64,000 nucleotides of DNA from Photorhabdus laumondii subsp. laumondii (GCF_003343245.1 NZ_CP024901.1:310001-374000); one strand, 5' to 3'. Counted from the first letter of the stretch, positions 27,101-36,438 are shown. Numbers and translations are program-made. Notes: generated from the letters alone by a model not told the origin.

Positions 27101-28625
27101 TTCCTGCCTTAATATTAAGATTAGTTCCTGCTTGTAATTCACTGGCAATCAAACGCTCGGTCTGTTTACTCTCTTCCCAACTTCCGGTCTGCAATTTAGC
27201 CGTGTGATTTTTTTTGTAACCTGTTTCCGCGCTTTTTTCTGTCTCAGTCAGACCGGCAATTTGAACACCTTTTTTCGCTGTAACCGCTAGCTCACCTTTA
27301 GCATCTATTTTGCTGCCAAGGATCTTAACGTCACCTTCTGTCGCATTTAAGCTCGCATTTCCTTTGGCCTGGATATTGTTTCCTGCCTGATGCAGTTTTT
27401 CACTTTCCTGAGTTACCTCGTGGCGCCAAGAATAACCCTGTTGGTTATTAATATTTTTAGTGGATTGCTTTAATTGCTGCCCATCTAAAGTGAGATTAGC
27501 ACCACTCAGATTCACATCATCACCTACGATATCCGTGGCTGTAACCCGGTTATTACTGTTGGCGACTAATGAAATATTTTTGCCTTCAAGCTTAGTACGA
27601 GCGAGTGACTGACTACTTTTACTATCATTGGTATAAGAACCGCTGAAATAGCTTTGGTAATTATTGCTACCATCACGGCTATATGATGATTCGCTGACTT
27701 TACCTTTTACCTCAATATCATTACCCAAGAGATCAATATTTCCACCGCGTAGATGTGCTGCTTCTAAATTGAGATTACCGTGGGAATCAACAATAATCTC
27801 ATCACTGGCAGTAAGAGTACCTTGTAAATTAACGCCACTGCCTTTTGCGGTATTGAGTAGACGGATACGCCCGGCTTGCATACTACCGAGATAATAGCTA
27901 TCCAGCACACCGGTTAACGCTTGCTGAGAATCAATGACTTCTCCTGTGGCTGAGATTTTATTTTCACCACTGATCGCATTAATCTCTTTTTGAGCAGTGA
28001 CTGAGCCCCGGTTGTCAATTTTAGGTGCGATAAGATCAAGGATCGCATTGGCGATTAAACCATCCGATTTAATTTTCAGGCTATTCTGATTATTAAACGT
28101 ACTGAAACCTTGCAAATTACCTTGTTCTATCAATGGATTACCCACAACCAGAGAAGCGCGGTTAGTATTGATAAAACCACATCCATTACAGGTGATACCG
28201 TTCGGGTTTGCCAGTACATAATCTGCTGCGATACCAAACACTTCCTGTTGACCTAATAACAGGGAAGGGTTCCTGCTGATAACTTCATTCAGAATCAGGT
28301 TAGCCGCTTGACCATTCAAATTAGGGTTAGCGGCAAGCTGCCCCGCCAATTGTGATTGACCTTCCTCTAGCCCATTATTTAGGACGACGCCCATCTGGCC
28401 AACGTTGTAATCCAGATATTGGTTATGTGACAGCCCGGAAGAGGAGGGCGTCACGATATTCACAACCGTTGCTTTACCTTCGGCAGCGAAAATATCGGGA
28501 TGGTGTGCTGGGTCGCCACCACCAACGATTTCACTGGCAAAACTGGTAGAACAAGAAACAAGAATGATTGCCATAGAAGCGGCAAGCTTGCCGGTAGGGG
28601 ATAACCTGAATTTTTTGTTTTTCAT
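24183..28625 (-). CDS. TpsA hemolysin/hemagglutinin of ShlA/PhlA type
   Basis: This 1480-residue exoprotein belongs to a two-partner secretion system. Residues 1-30 are a signal peptide (LAASMAIILVSCSTSFA). Residues 31-290 form the TPS domain with GLSHNQYLDYNV, NPNL (100-103) and NPNGI (140-144), followed by CNGCG (146-150), the CxxC typical of ShlA/HpmA-type hemolysins. The rest is a long beta-helical repeat region of hemagglutinin type (KNISLVANSN..., SELTANGRLLLSGNEG...). There is no VENN motif and no variable toxin tail, so it is not a CdiA. TpsB lies 65 bp upstream. P. luminescens PhlA is a known member of this group; whether this locus is phlA itself I cannot tell. Confidence 0.92.
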   Translation of the reverse strand: MKNKKFRLSPTGKLAASMAIILVSCSTSFASEIVGGGDPAHHPDIFAAEGKATVVNIVTPSSSGLSHNQYLDYNVGQMGVVLNNGLEEGQSQLAGQLAANPNLNGQAANLILNEVISRNPSLLLGQQEVFGIAADYVLANPNGITCNGCGFINTNRASLVVGNPLIEQGNLQGFSTFNNQNSLKIKSDGLIANAILDLIAPKIDNRGSVTAQKEINAISGENKISATGEVIDSQQALTGVLDSYYLGSMQAGRIRLLNTAKGSGVNLQGTLTASDEIIVDSHGNLNLEAAHLRGGNIDLLGNDIEVKGKVSESSYSRDGSNNYQSYFSGSYTNDSKSSQSLARTKLEGKNISLVANSNNRVTATDIVGDDVNLSGANLTLDGQQLKQSTKNINNQQGYSWRHEVTQESEKLHQAGNNIQAKGNASLNATEGDVKILGSKIDAKGELAVTAKKGVQIAGLTETEKSAETGYKKNHTAKLQTGSWEESKQTERLIASELQAGTNLNIKAGTRAEILGAKVHAGQNLTLEAGKQLQIDVQKTADSRAVRDDKKYWGGIGGGENKDNSELKETNHASELTANGRLLLSGNEGIAITGSKVKAVQGAFVNANSGELTIDNAVSHINRKVDERTGTVLNITSGSKRNNSQQQKSHGSELVSEADLKLLGDEDINIIGSRVQSTGALSLNTSGNIKVLSYGEQKQVDKQSTSLEPQSHFQPKGDKQYRAGIGIEHTSNSQKNQTVTQQASTLSGGSITIDADKDVTLRGSNLVTTTGDAKITGENVHLLAEDNKKSEEKSQSKKYVGAYLTGGIDKVGSGIYGRYEGNNSNHTSTTAVVSGSQIAGNLNIKANGELVQEGTKHEVNGTYTAEAGKVSNLAVSNTESSTNHKLQVGTDIGVNVDYSAVTRPIEKVVKEPAKSALDGTLTKKGTPNFGADIAANGSSIQTANKKSETVVTSIQASDIVIKTNGELYDQGTQYRADKGNVTLTAGNHTSEAAQNHHQSSHSETSGNADLRVYTTTGEDISANGKGKGGTQSSHTTTTTAVTSRITAADDINIRVERDAEYQGTSLNAGSGKANIDAKGDIRFDNATNSTTKTATGYNGEASAKGGNSPEGKNVHIGLGGGYNIDSKNSTTAQVSEIGGKQSVTLSAGNNLTLQGAQVTGKQIDLNAKQGNVELVSAQDRINNDGWEFNLKGNGGNASSIKKAEDDSTTTTTKQNFGGEVKVGIDRLQATTQRNSHIKGENVVINSGGDTTVAGARIEADQVKGSIGGDLQVESRKDTEHGLNVGVDAGMNYTKESKVKSDDIPKDESTKDDFSKDDVSNDEELKDDPSKNPTEEPQPKGWQERLTSTFNSLNNIKGINGVTGKLKSNVDIKDRENVGEQSVISGNQGVNLDVKGNTHLIGGQIGSEKGHVILNTQNVEQQSVTSYDNSKGGNVALPDSVSGIVKAVQEGVLSGKIPLVKTYSNETETSTTNGEIINRKSD

Positions 28626-28690
28626 ACATTAAGTCTCTATATATTTAGTTATATTATTGTGTGTACAGCATTGGGTACTGCTTAAAACCA

Positions 28691-30358
28691 TCAAAAGGTG
28701 TAAGAAAAACGGACTAGCACCTGAATGGGTTCATCAGATGCTTGGCGATTGGAAAGTAGCTTTCCTCGACTGGTTTCTATATCGAATACCATGCGTTGGT
28801 ATCTCAGTGTGGTGCCAGAACTGATTCCTGCGCTGCTTTGCCAGCCTTGTGGGCTGCGATATCCTTGAACCCGACCGGTATCAATACCGATACGCATTGA
28901 TAATGTGCTGTTGGCGAGGGGGAACGTCCGGGACAGTGTATTTTGCAGATACCAGCCGTTATCCCCGGATAGCGTATTTTTGCTAAATCCCCGGACTGCA
29001 TTCCGATCAGTGATATTTAACCATTCGACACCGGGCAGACCGTGCCGGTTGTATTGCCCATAAAACAGGTTATTGAGCTGATAAGGCGAGTTGAACAGCA
29101 TAAAACGCTGATGTAGATTGACCATCAACTTGCCTTTGGTGAACTGCTTATCGAGATAAGCGGTTCCGGTTTGTGCTCCAAACCAAGGCAAACCCTGTTC
29201 AACACTCAGATTGAGCGTGATTAATCCGGTTGGAATGATATGTAAATGATTAACACCGAGTTCAAAGACACTCAATGTTTGGCTACTGACGCCAATCTTG
29301 GCATTGTCGATGTAATTATTGTAATTCTTGTAAGTTAATTGCCCGCTGACACTATTAATCTGAGATTGATTACGATAGAAGGCAAAATCAGAACGCATGC
29401 CGATTTGCTGAGTATCACCATAAATCTTTATTGTTCTCATTTGTAAATGGGGGCGGCTGGCATATTGGGAATAACTACCAAACCCACTGAATGTTGCTGC
29501 GCCATAGGGCATTGAATAAAGCAGAGTATAGGCACGGCTATACCGGTTGGATGGGCTATCTAACGTACTACTGGCATTCAGACTGATGAAATCGGATAAA
29601 CCAAATGGGCTGTCAAAACTGGTATTGGTGCGGACCCGCCATTTCCCAGTACTCTTTTGCCCATAATTATCAGTTTTGATATTCAATAACCAAGGCTTAC
29701 TGCGCTGATTATGCAGCTTAATCACCGAACCACCATTCACTGTTCCTGGTAAAATATCCAGGGTGGTTTTATTGGACTGTAGCCGGTTAGCCTGATCTAA
29801 ACCTTGATCGAGCTGCGTGATATTGAGCGGTTGTTTTTCCAGACCGGGAAATAACATACTACTATTCACCCAGCGATCACCGCCTTCGATTTTTTCAACA
29901 AACCCTTCGATAACATTTAGCCCTAACTCTCCATCGGTATTAGGCGCAATAAACTGAACACGGGCGGTGATATAGCCTTTACTGATATAAAGATGAGTCA
30001 GTTCATGGCTGAGCCGATTGATATCATGACTACTGATACACGCCGGGGACAAAGCGCTGAGCGTACTTAAATCCCGAACAGAGAGCAGGGAGATCCCTTT
30101 AAGGTAAACACCGGTTAACGGCAGACATTGCTTAGATTCCGGCAAAACTGGCGCAGGAGTTGACTCAGGGACTGTATTAGCCTGCTGCTTTAGTTGCTGA
30201 TATCGGCGTTGTTCTATCAGCTGGTTAATTTCCCTGGAACTATCTTGCAAAGTTCTTCTAGCCTCAGTCATTGGCAGATTATCATTTATCTCTGCCGGTG
30301 AAGCGATTATCTGAAAGGAAATACAACCTAATATGAGAATAGATATTCTTTTTATCAT
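28691..30358 (-). CDS. TpsB outer-membrane translocator (ShlB/PhlB type)
   Basis: This 555-residue outer-membrane Omp85-family protein exports and, in the ShlB group, activates its TpsA partner. It has a signal peptide (start MIKRISILILGCISFQII, cleavage near ASP), an N-terminal helix and linker (to about 75), then POTRA domains including CLPLTGVYLKGI and YISKGYITARV. A 16-strand barrel follows, with the L6 motif VRGF in DRNAVRGFSKNTL. It ends in a terminal Phe (RFSYTF), as outer-membrane barrels do. It is the first gene of the pair, so order and orientation match shlBA and phlBA. Confidence 0.93.
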   Translation of the reverse strand: MIKRISILILGCISFQIIASPAEINDNLPMTEARRTLQDSSREINQLIEQRRYQQLKQQANTVPESTPAPVLPESKQCLPLTGVYLKGISLLSVRDLSTLSALSPACISSHDINRLSHELTHLYISKGYITARVQFIAPNTDGELGLNVIEGFVEKIEGGDRWVNSSMLFPGLEKQPLNITQLDQGLDQANRLQSNKTTLDILPGTVNGGSVIKLHNQRSKPWLLNIKTDNYGQKSTGKWRVRTNTSFDSPFGLSDFISLNASSTLDSPSNRYSRAYTLLYSMPYGAATFSGFGSYSQYASRPHLQMRTIKIYGDTQQIGMRSDFAFYRNQSQINSVSGQLTYKNYNNYIDNAKIGVSSQTLSVFELGVNHLHIIPTGLITLNLSVEQGLPWFGAQTGTAYLDKQFTKGKLMVNLHQRFMLFNSPYQLNNLFYGQYNRHGLPGVEWLNITDRNAVRGFSKNTLSGDNGWYLQNTLSRTFPLANSTLSMRIGIDTGRVQGYRSPQGWQSSAGISSGTTLRYQRMVFDIETSRGKLLSNRQASDEPIQVLVRFSYTF

Positions 30359-31026
30359 TAATTCACCGATAAGGATGATATTTTATTCCATAAAACATAA
30401 ATATAGGGTGATAGCCTGATAGTAATGACATACATATTGGCTAATTTATTCGTTATTAAAGCACACTATTGGTTATATCTTGCTCTGATTAACGAGTGGC
30501 GTTTCTTTTATATCTCGATTTTCTATTAGAAATTTTAATTAGTTGGTTATTCGGATAGTAATGAGTTAATAAGAGCCATGATTTTATTGCTTATTAATGA
30601 ATTAACTTAAGTGGAATAAGTAACAGGTAATGTTTTTTTTAATAATAGCATGGGTTGTACTAGGAAGATTTTTAAAGAAAGGAAAGATTAATCTAAGAAA
30701 GTAAGAATAAGCTAAATTTTAATTCACGGTTATTTAGCTTGATAGACGATAATGACAGATGTAATAGTTCCTGTAAGTTATTTTAGCTAAAGAAATAGAT
30801 AATAGAAAGAATATCTGCTGAATTGATGGCAGAATAATTGTCGGAAGATTGTTGAATTTATGGAGGGGAATAGAGTTTACCTGGAGGTTAGAAGATTTTC
30901 TTTATAAGATAATAATATTATTATATAAATTAGTGTTTGTTAAAGATATTTAAGTAAATTGAAAAATAAAAATACTGGAAAACTATTTTGATAATTTTCC
31001 AGTGAAAAATAAAAATATACAAATGG
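30359..31026 (-). other. Upstream region of tpsB; hairpin after the PixA-like gene
   Basis: This 668-bp stretch is very AT-rich and has no gene I can support. It must hold the tpsBA promoter. A stem CTGGAAAA / TTTTCCAG (30975-31002) lies near the inclusion-body gene and suits its minus-strand terminator. Confidence 0.5.
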
Positions 31027-31620
31027 TTAGCTATTAGTTACTTCAACATATGGATCGTATCGATAATAACCTAGGAGCTTTTTACCGTCATAAGCGGCAA
31101 AGAACCATGTATATTGTTCTACACCGGGTTTATGAGCTATTGCTTGGAAATAACTATCTTGAGATTCGACAAAAATTATCTTAGGTTCATCCTCATTCGC
31201 ATTAATACCTGAAGGGACCATTGGAACTTTTTTGCCCATAGGGTTCTGTGACCATATTTGTGATGGGACAGAGATGACATCGTCTCCTATACTAAGCTTT
31301 TTGAATTTATACAATATAATCGTATAGTCGAAATTATTAGATACAGTTGTAGCCCTCCATCTAATATTCGCATTAATGGGAACCGTGACACGGGCACCAG
31401 ATGAACTCGCCACTTTCAATCCAAGCTCTGGAGTATAATTAGCTATATATACATGCTGACGGATAACTGTTGGATCTTTAGGATCCAGAGAACTTTTAAG
31501 ATTATTATTACGAAGATATTCAATAATTGAATCAACATCAATAACAAAGGTTACATCAGCTGTAATAGAATTCTTGGTTATAGCAATATCATCTTTACCC
31601 TGAATGACTTCACTCATCAT
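31027..31620 (-). CDS. AidA/PixA-family inclusion-body protein
   Basis: This 197-residue cytoplasmic protein resembles the PixA/AidA family, whose founding member PixA forms crystalline inclusions in Xenorhabdus nematophila. Seen here: a start with an acidic ITADVTFVIDVDSIIEYL segment, then DPKDPTVIRQHVYIAN, and a C-terminal aromatic WFFAAYDGKKLLGYYRYDPYVEV block. There is no signal peptide. AGAGG precedes two adjacent ATGs (31620, 31617); either may start. The role of these proteins is uncertain; storage and host interaction have been proposed. Confidence 0.8.
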   Translation of the reverse strand: MMSEVIQGKDDIAITKNSITADVTFVIDVDSIIEYLRNNNLKSSLDPKDPTVIRQHVYIANYTPELGLKVASSSGARVTVPINANIRWRATTVSNNFDYTIILYKFKKLSIGDDVISVPSQIWSQNPMGKKVPMVPSGINANEDEPKIIFVESQDSYFQAIAHKPGVEQYTWFFAAYDGKKLLGYYRYDPYVEVTNS

Positions 31621-31851
31621 AACACCTCTTTACATATTTAAACTATTTATTGGGAATCGAAAGGTTATTTTGCTTACTCATTATTATTCTAATAACTTTC
31701 TTTTTATATAATTAACTATTAAAGTTGAAACAGCTACTGGGATAAATCATAGTTTATATGGGAAAATTACTCATATATTTATTAGGTATTGCTTCATATA
31801 GTTCAGTATTTCAGTTAATTTATTGTTGTGAAAAATAAAACATGAAGCCTT
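31621..31851 (-). other. Promoter region of the PixA-like gene
   Basis: A 231-bp AT-rich spacer up to the IS1634 end. No gene or known operator seen. Confidence 0.4.
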
Positions 31852-33611
31852 CATTCCGCACCTAATTCAGGAATAAACCGCTTTATATTGTGCACCTAAT
31901 AAACTCAAAAGCTCATGGTGGTAAGATTGCATTCCTGTCACCATTTTATGTTCTTGAAATTCAAAGGTGCTGATCCCTTCAAAGGCCAGAAATACCCAAC
32001 GCGCGGTGGGGGATTGTGTCGGTTTGTTCTTCATATCGGGGAAAAACGGCACATTTTGTTTCAATTCATGGCGAATTTTATGTTCCAGCGCCGCATAAAC
32101 CATGAGACAACATGTCATCACCATTAACAGCGCTTCTATCCGCTCCGGTTTTTTCAGGAAAATGGCAGACGTCAGGAATTCCGGACTTTTCAGGAAGCGA
32201 AAACCCCGCTCCACCTTTTGTTGTGCCTTATAATTAGCCAGTAACGCCGCCATATCAAGCCGTCCTTCATCCCGTTCATTGGTCGCTAAAATAAACCTCC
32301 CGACCCGCAATCTGGCCTGCTTCACCTTGTCTAACCGGGTATAAGCCTGACCGGCTAATTGATAATGAACCGATTTGGGGGGTTGATGCTTGCCGGGTTT
32401 CCCGCGCCCCGCATACGCGGTAATCGCCTGAATTTCCGGCGAGGCGATGCCGATAAACTGGCATTGAGACTCAAAATCATGCAGTGCCTGTAAGGCATCC
32501 TCCCGGCAGGCAAAGGGCTTTTTGCCCAGTTTGTCGAACTGTTTAGACTCGTTTTCTGTTTCCCTGAGTGTGTTTTTCCGGAAAGTCTGGTTTTCACGTT
32601 TTTCTGCCGCCGTACTGTTCACCAGTAACCAACGCTGAGGAACGCCGCCATATGATGACGTCACCCAGCAGCCTGAATAGCCCTCACTGATGGGGCTGAA
32701 TTGCTCCGCTGTCACGTTCAGGAGAGACTGTTTAGCTTCCTTGATCGTCAGGGGAACACGCGTAATAAATCGTTGTTTTTGCTGATGAAGCGAAGCGATC
32801 GCGGCTTCAGTATAAAGGGCGGCATCGGCCACAAAGTAGCGGCTGTTTTGTGCTGCTTTCAGGCATTGAATATGGGTTTTGATCGTCTGGGCAAAGGCTT
32901 TGGCATCATTCGTATTCCCGCTCATAGCCTGCATATAGACAGGGATACCTGCCTGATTTTCGCAAATCAGTTCAAGGACAACCTGGTTCAGTTCAGGCCG
33001 GTGATCCCGGCTATAACCCGGCACCAGTGCAATACGTTTTGTGTCATCTCCCAATGCGCTGTCATAGTCACCATCGACATGAAAACTCGTGATATCCAAA
33101 TGAACGGAATCGGGATTTAACCCTAATTTATCAACCACTTGCTCAGCAAGCACCTGATAAACTTCCGACACCCCCGCTTCATATAAGGCATCCAGTGTAC
33201 GGCCGAGCACATCATCATTAAGGTGTTCAGCTTCAATGTCAGCACCAATTAAACGCGCAATCGGCTTATGTTGAAAAAAGCCGGAAAACATGTGCAATGT
33301 CCGGCTGTGAAACCCCAGCCCGTTAAGGATCATCGCCAGAAAAGCGTCGCCGTGAGAGACAGTATGCGATGAATATTTTGGGATAATGGCATCAATCATG
33401 CGGGGTAAACCGGCTTCATGACAAAAAGCGGCGATAAGGCCAAGATGATCGAGACGTTTAATGGCAGGTATAGGTGTGGACATATTCGCTTTCCGGCAAA
33501 TAAAAGTAATAGATCAAAATTGGCGATTACCGTCAACCCCACCGATGTCATCAATACAAAAAACCTGTGTAAGATCACATTATTTTTAAATCAGAAATAC
33601 GGTGCGGAATG
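31852..33611 (-). mobile_element. IS1634-family element
   Basis: A 1760-bp element with inverted ends CATTCCGCAC / GTGCGGAATG, extended imperfectly inward. It contains one transposase gene. The flanks do not show a clear target duplication. Confidence 0.8.
31867..33483 (-). CDS. IS1634-family transposase
   Basis: This 538-residue transposase starts with the DUF4277-like N-terminal domain (IKRLDHLGLIAAFCHEAGL). The catalytic core follows, with LDITSFHVDGDY (first Asp), YFVADAALYTEAAI (second Asp) and a late VERGFRFLKSPEF segment containing the Glu. The frame is intact and the length is normal. The ATG at 33483 matches the domain start. Confidence 0.9.
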   Translation of the reverse strand: MSTPIPAIKRLDHLGLIAAFCHEAGLPRMIDAIIPKYSSHTVSHGDAFLAMILNGLGFHSRTLHMFSGFFQHKPIARLIGADIEAEHLNDDVLGRTLDALYEAGVSEVYQVLAEQVVDKLGLNPDSVHLDITSFHVDGDYDSALGDDTKRIALVPGYSRDHRPELNQVVLELICENQAGIPVYMQAMSGNTNDAKAFAQTIKTHIQCLKAAQNSRYFVADAALYTEAAIASLHQQKQRFITRVPLTIKEAKQSLLNVTAEQFSPISEGYSGCWVTSSYGGVPQRWLLVNSTAAEKRENQTFRKNTLRETENESKQFDKLGKKPFACREDALQALHDFESQCQFIGIASPEIQAITAYAGRGKPGKHQPPKSVHYQLAGQAYTRLDKVKQARLRVGRFILATNERDEGRLDMAALLANYKAQQKVERGFRFLKSPEFLTSAIFLKKPERIEALLMVMTCCLMVYAALEHKIRHELKQNVPFFPDMKNKPTQSPTARWVFLAFEGISTFEFQEHKMVTGMQSYHHELLSLLGAQYKAVYS

Positions 33612-33904
33612 ACGGATGAAGGTTTTAGATTAAAACATTAAATAATCACTTATATTGGCTTGGAGATAGTTTAATATTCTTCATATGACTATAATATGTT
33701 TTTATATATATTATTTTCCCTGATTATTAGGATTTCAATCCTATTGATATAATTTCCCCTGTTTACCAATAATACATTGTGATTTATCAGACATTGTTTC
33801 TGTATAACAGTAAATAATTATTTTCTTTATTAAATGTAAATTTTGCTACTATAATAAATATTAGGATTCACTATCAATATTCTTAATTTTCAAGAGGACA
33901 TTGA
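33612..33904 (+). other. Upstream region of the LuxR solo
   Basis: A 293-bp, very AT-rich region. No lux-box-like palindrome stood out on reading. AAGAGGACA before 33905 is the ribosome-binding site. Confidence 0.4.
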
Positions 33905-34633
33905 ATGAATATTAATCGACCATATGCCTTACCCTATAATTTTCATAAATTAGATGTAGATCCCCATTTTGTAGCTGAAATTTGTGAGCTTATTAACAAA
34001 ATTTCGGGGTTTAGTTTGTTCTCCCTTTTATTAAAGGCGCGCTTTCCTATCTCTAACCGAGAAGTGTATTTCTTTAATAATTATCATGAATCTTGGCGGG
34101 ACCTTTATATAGAAAAAAAGTATTGGATGATTGATCCCGTTCTAAATTTCCGGCCTGTGCCACCTTCTTTTTCAAAAATATGGGATTTAGATTTTTTTTC
34201 CAAATCTAATGGGCAAGAGCTTTGGTATGTGAATCAAAAATATGGATTTCGTTCTGGAATCACCTTTGGTCTTCCGGCATTTTCAGGAACTTATGGAATA
34301 TTTTCTGTTGCGGGAAAAGATGGGCCTATTGATAACGAGACAATGTATAAATGTAGTGGAGAAATTTTAGGAGTATATATTAGGATAATAAGATACTTAA
34401 CATCACACACAAAGTATTTGCAATCGTTCTATATTGATGAAACTTCATTTTCAAACAGAGAGTTAGAAGTATTAAGATATACCGCAGATGGGATGACATC
34501 AATTGAAATTTCATCAACCATTTGTGTCACTAAAAGCACAGTTGATTTTCACTTAATGAATATCGTCAAAAAACTGGATTGTAAGAATAAATTCCAGGCA
34601 ATAGCTAAAGCTGCATTACTTGGCTATATATAA
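33905..34633 (+). CDS. LuxR-family regulator without a cognate synthase (LuxR solo)
   Basis: This 242-residue transcription factor has an N-terminal autoinducer-binding-like domain (about 20-160). Trp64, Tyr68, Asp77, Pro78 and Trp93 sit where LuxR/TraR ligand-pocket residues lie (WRDLY, IDPVL, KIWDLD). The C-terminal LuxR helix-turn-helix is FSNRELEVLRYTADG to STVDFHLMNIVKKL (177-225). No luxI-type gene is nearby. Photorhabdus carries many such solos; PluR and PauR there sense photopyrones and dialkylresorcinols. The ligand cannot be read from this sequence. Confidence 0.88.
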   Translation: MNINRPYALPYNFHKLDVDPHFVAEICELINKISGFSLFSLLLKARFPISNREVYFFNNYHESWRDLYIEKKYWMIDPVLNFRPVPPSFSKIWDLDFFSKSNGQELWYVNQKYGFRSGITFGLPAFSGTYGIFSVAGKDGPIDNETMYKCSGEILGVYIRIIRYLTSHTKYLQSFYIDETSFSNRELEVLRYTADGMTSIEISSTICVTKSTVDFHLMNIVKKLDCKNKFQAIAKAALLGYI

Positions 34634-35059
34634 CTAATATCAATTTGTAATTATCAGGTGATTATATTTTTTACCTTATAGATTAATTGAATGATTAATA
34701 CTATTACTCAAATGAATTATTAGGAGAATTTGAATAAAACTGAATTTTTACCTTAGTACCGTTGTAAATAGAAGTTGGAGAGATTTTCCTGACAAGATGA
34801 CAATGATATCTATTCAAAATATAACAGCAGCTTCAACCAAATGTACTTCTCCTTTGGCAGAATAATAATACCACGGTTCTGCCTGTTCTTTGTTCAATAT
34901 ATGAATGATTTAAAGGAGAGTAATGATTGTTTGAGTTGTTTTTAGTGCTCCAACTAAACCAATAATCCTCCTCTAAAATATTTATCAATAGTGAACCACT
35001 TCACCAGATAACCCGTAGTGCTATTTATTAAATAGTATCTAATAATATCCACTGGAGTC
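34634..35059. other. Non-coding region between luxR and the malX remnant
   Basis: A 426-bp AT-rich stretch. I see no gene, repeat or RNA I can support. Confidence 0.4.
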
Positions 35060-35410
35060 ATTCTGCTCACTCAGAAGAAACAGAAAATTACGCTATGGGA
35101 ATTCTTCCAGAGCTTGGGTAAAACATTTATGTTGCCCGTGGCGTTACTATCATTTTGTGGAATTATGCTCGGAATTGGCAGCTCTCCCAGTAGCCGAGAG
35201 GTTATTACGTTACTACCGATATTAGATCACACAGCTTTTCGGTTGTTATTTGCCTGGATGAGTAAAATCAGCTCCTTGGCTTTCAGTTTCCTGCCTGTGA
35301 TGTTCGCGATTGCTATTCCGCTAGGTATGGCACGTGAAAATAAAGGTGTGGCATCTTTTGCTGGTTTTGTAGGTTTTACGGTATTTAATCTGGGGAGCAA
35401 CTCTTATTGA
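35060..35410 (+). pseudogene. malX-like PTS EIIC N-terminal fragment
   Basis: About 115 codons match the N-terminus of the PTS permease MalX (TLWEFFQSLGKTFML, LLSFCGIMLGIGSS, PLGMARENKGVASFAGF). The codon where E. coli MalX starts is ATT here, with GGAG upstream, so the start is lost or very weak. The frame breaks off after VGFTVFNLGSNSY at a TGA where SymE-like sequence begins. More than three quarters of the protein is missing. It is dead. Confidence 0.8.
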
Positions 35411-35572
35411 ACACAACACCAGATTACGGTGAAGGTGATGGACGGTTGTCTGGTGCTGATTCCAGAGAGTGAAGCCACGCAACAACAGCATCAGCAGTAC
35501 CAGCGGCAACAGGCCCAACTGCGGGAGATTAAGCAGCAGATGCGGGCGCTGATAACCGGTTTTGCGGGTTAA
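35411..35572 (+). pseudogene. SymE-like toxin C-terminal fragment
   Basis: 53 in-frame codons (QITVKVMDGCLVLIPESE ... IKQQMRALITGFAG) match the C-terminal half of the SymE family. These are AbrB-fold proteins of SOS-controlled type I toxin-antitoxin systems. It directly follows the malX fragment in the same frame across one TGA, so the front half was lost in the rearrangement. A similar tail remains at 60892-60921. Confidence 0.72.
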
Positions 35573-35585
35573 GGGAGAGGATAAA

Positions 35586-35783
35586 ATGAAAGTGGTGATT
35601 GAACATTTGCAGGACATTCAGTTAACCCACATTGAAGCGCTGGCCTTGGCCCAACTGGTTAAGCGGCTGAACTGGGCGGAGATACGGGCCTGTGCCGTGA
35701 ATGACGAGGAAGCGTATCAGATTAGGGATGCCATCGGTAAGCTTCAATCTGCTCTGGCTTACTGTGGGTATGCGCCACGGTAG
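35586..35783 (+). CDS. Small protein downstream of SymE, copy 1
   Basis: This 65-residue acidic/helical protein (start MKVVIEHLQDIQL, end YCGYAPR) is preceded by GGGAGAGG. A nearly identical intact copy lies at 60936-61133 and 3' remnants at 43099, 56091 and 59471, so it is a repeated unit of this region. In both intact copies it follows a SymE tail. I do not know its function. Confidence 0.65.
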   Translation: MKVVIEHLQDIQLTHIEALALAQLVKRLNWAEIRACAVNDEEAYQIRDAIGKLQSALAYCGYAPR

Positions 35784-35886
35784 ATCAATAGGAACATCGG
35801 AAGATCTGGTGATTGTGAACTGCCTCTCTAAATCTAGTCATTAAATGTTGAATTTAGTTTTTGAGGGCAGTTCATCTATAATTTTA

Positions 35887-36438
35887 TTAACTATTCTTCA
35901 AAATAATAGGATTGAAAATAATTCATGTCTTTTTATCTTTTTTTATACCGCACGGCATAGCTCCTTTTTTAAATATAGAAAATATTTCTTCTAATTTAGC
36001 GTCTTGATTAAAATAAAATAAATATCGATAAATGCTTATCATATTTAACATGTAATTACATTCGTCATTTACTTCATTTAGAAAGTTATCGTATTCTATG
36101 TTATCAACTAACCTTTTTTTCTTTCTTATAAGATATCATTTTCTTTTTCTCATATTTTCTTTGACTTGATCCTGGGTAGATATTTTTATTCTGTGAAGGA
36201 TATCCTTTTCTGCTTTTTTATAATCCTCATGAAGATAAAACTCGGATGCCAAATCAGAGAAAAAATCACTCTAAACCATATAGTTACCTAGTATGCCTTG
36301 ATCGAAAAGAAGCTTTAATGCCCTATCTTTATTATCCATAATTTCATATTCATTAAATTCTTCAATAGAACCGGATAAAAAATCCGAGCTTTTAAAGAAT
36401 TCAACGGGTTCCATATAAAAATTTATTATCTCACCCAG
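35887..36438 (-). pseudogene. Immunity-like gene (183-aa type), decayed copy A
   Basis: This copy aligns along its full length with the intact gene at 61237-61788 but its start codon is CTG, an in-frame TAG follows the CNYMV-equivalent segment (near 36273), and further changes break the frame. See the intact copy for description. Confidence 0.8.

Noticed and set aside
24183..28625. TpsA as a CdiA-type contact-dependent toxin
   Set aside because: No VENN motif, no variable C-terminal toxin and no immunity gene downstream; CxxC and gene order fit a hemolysin.
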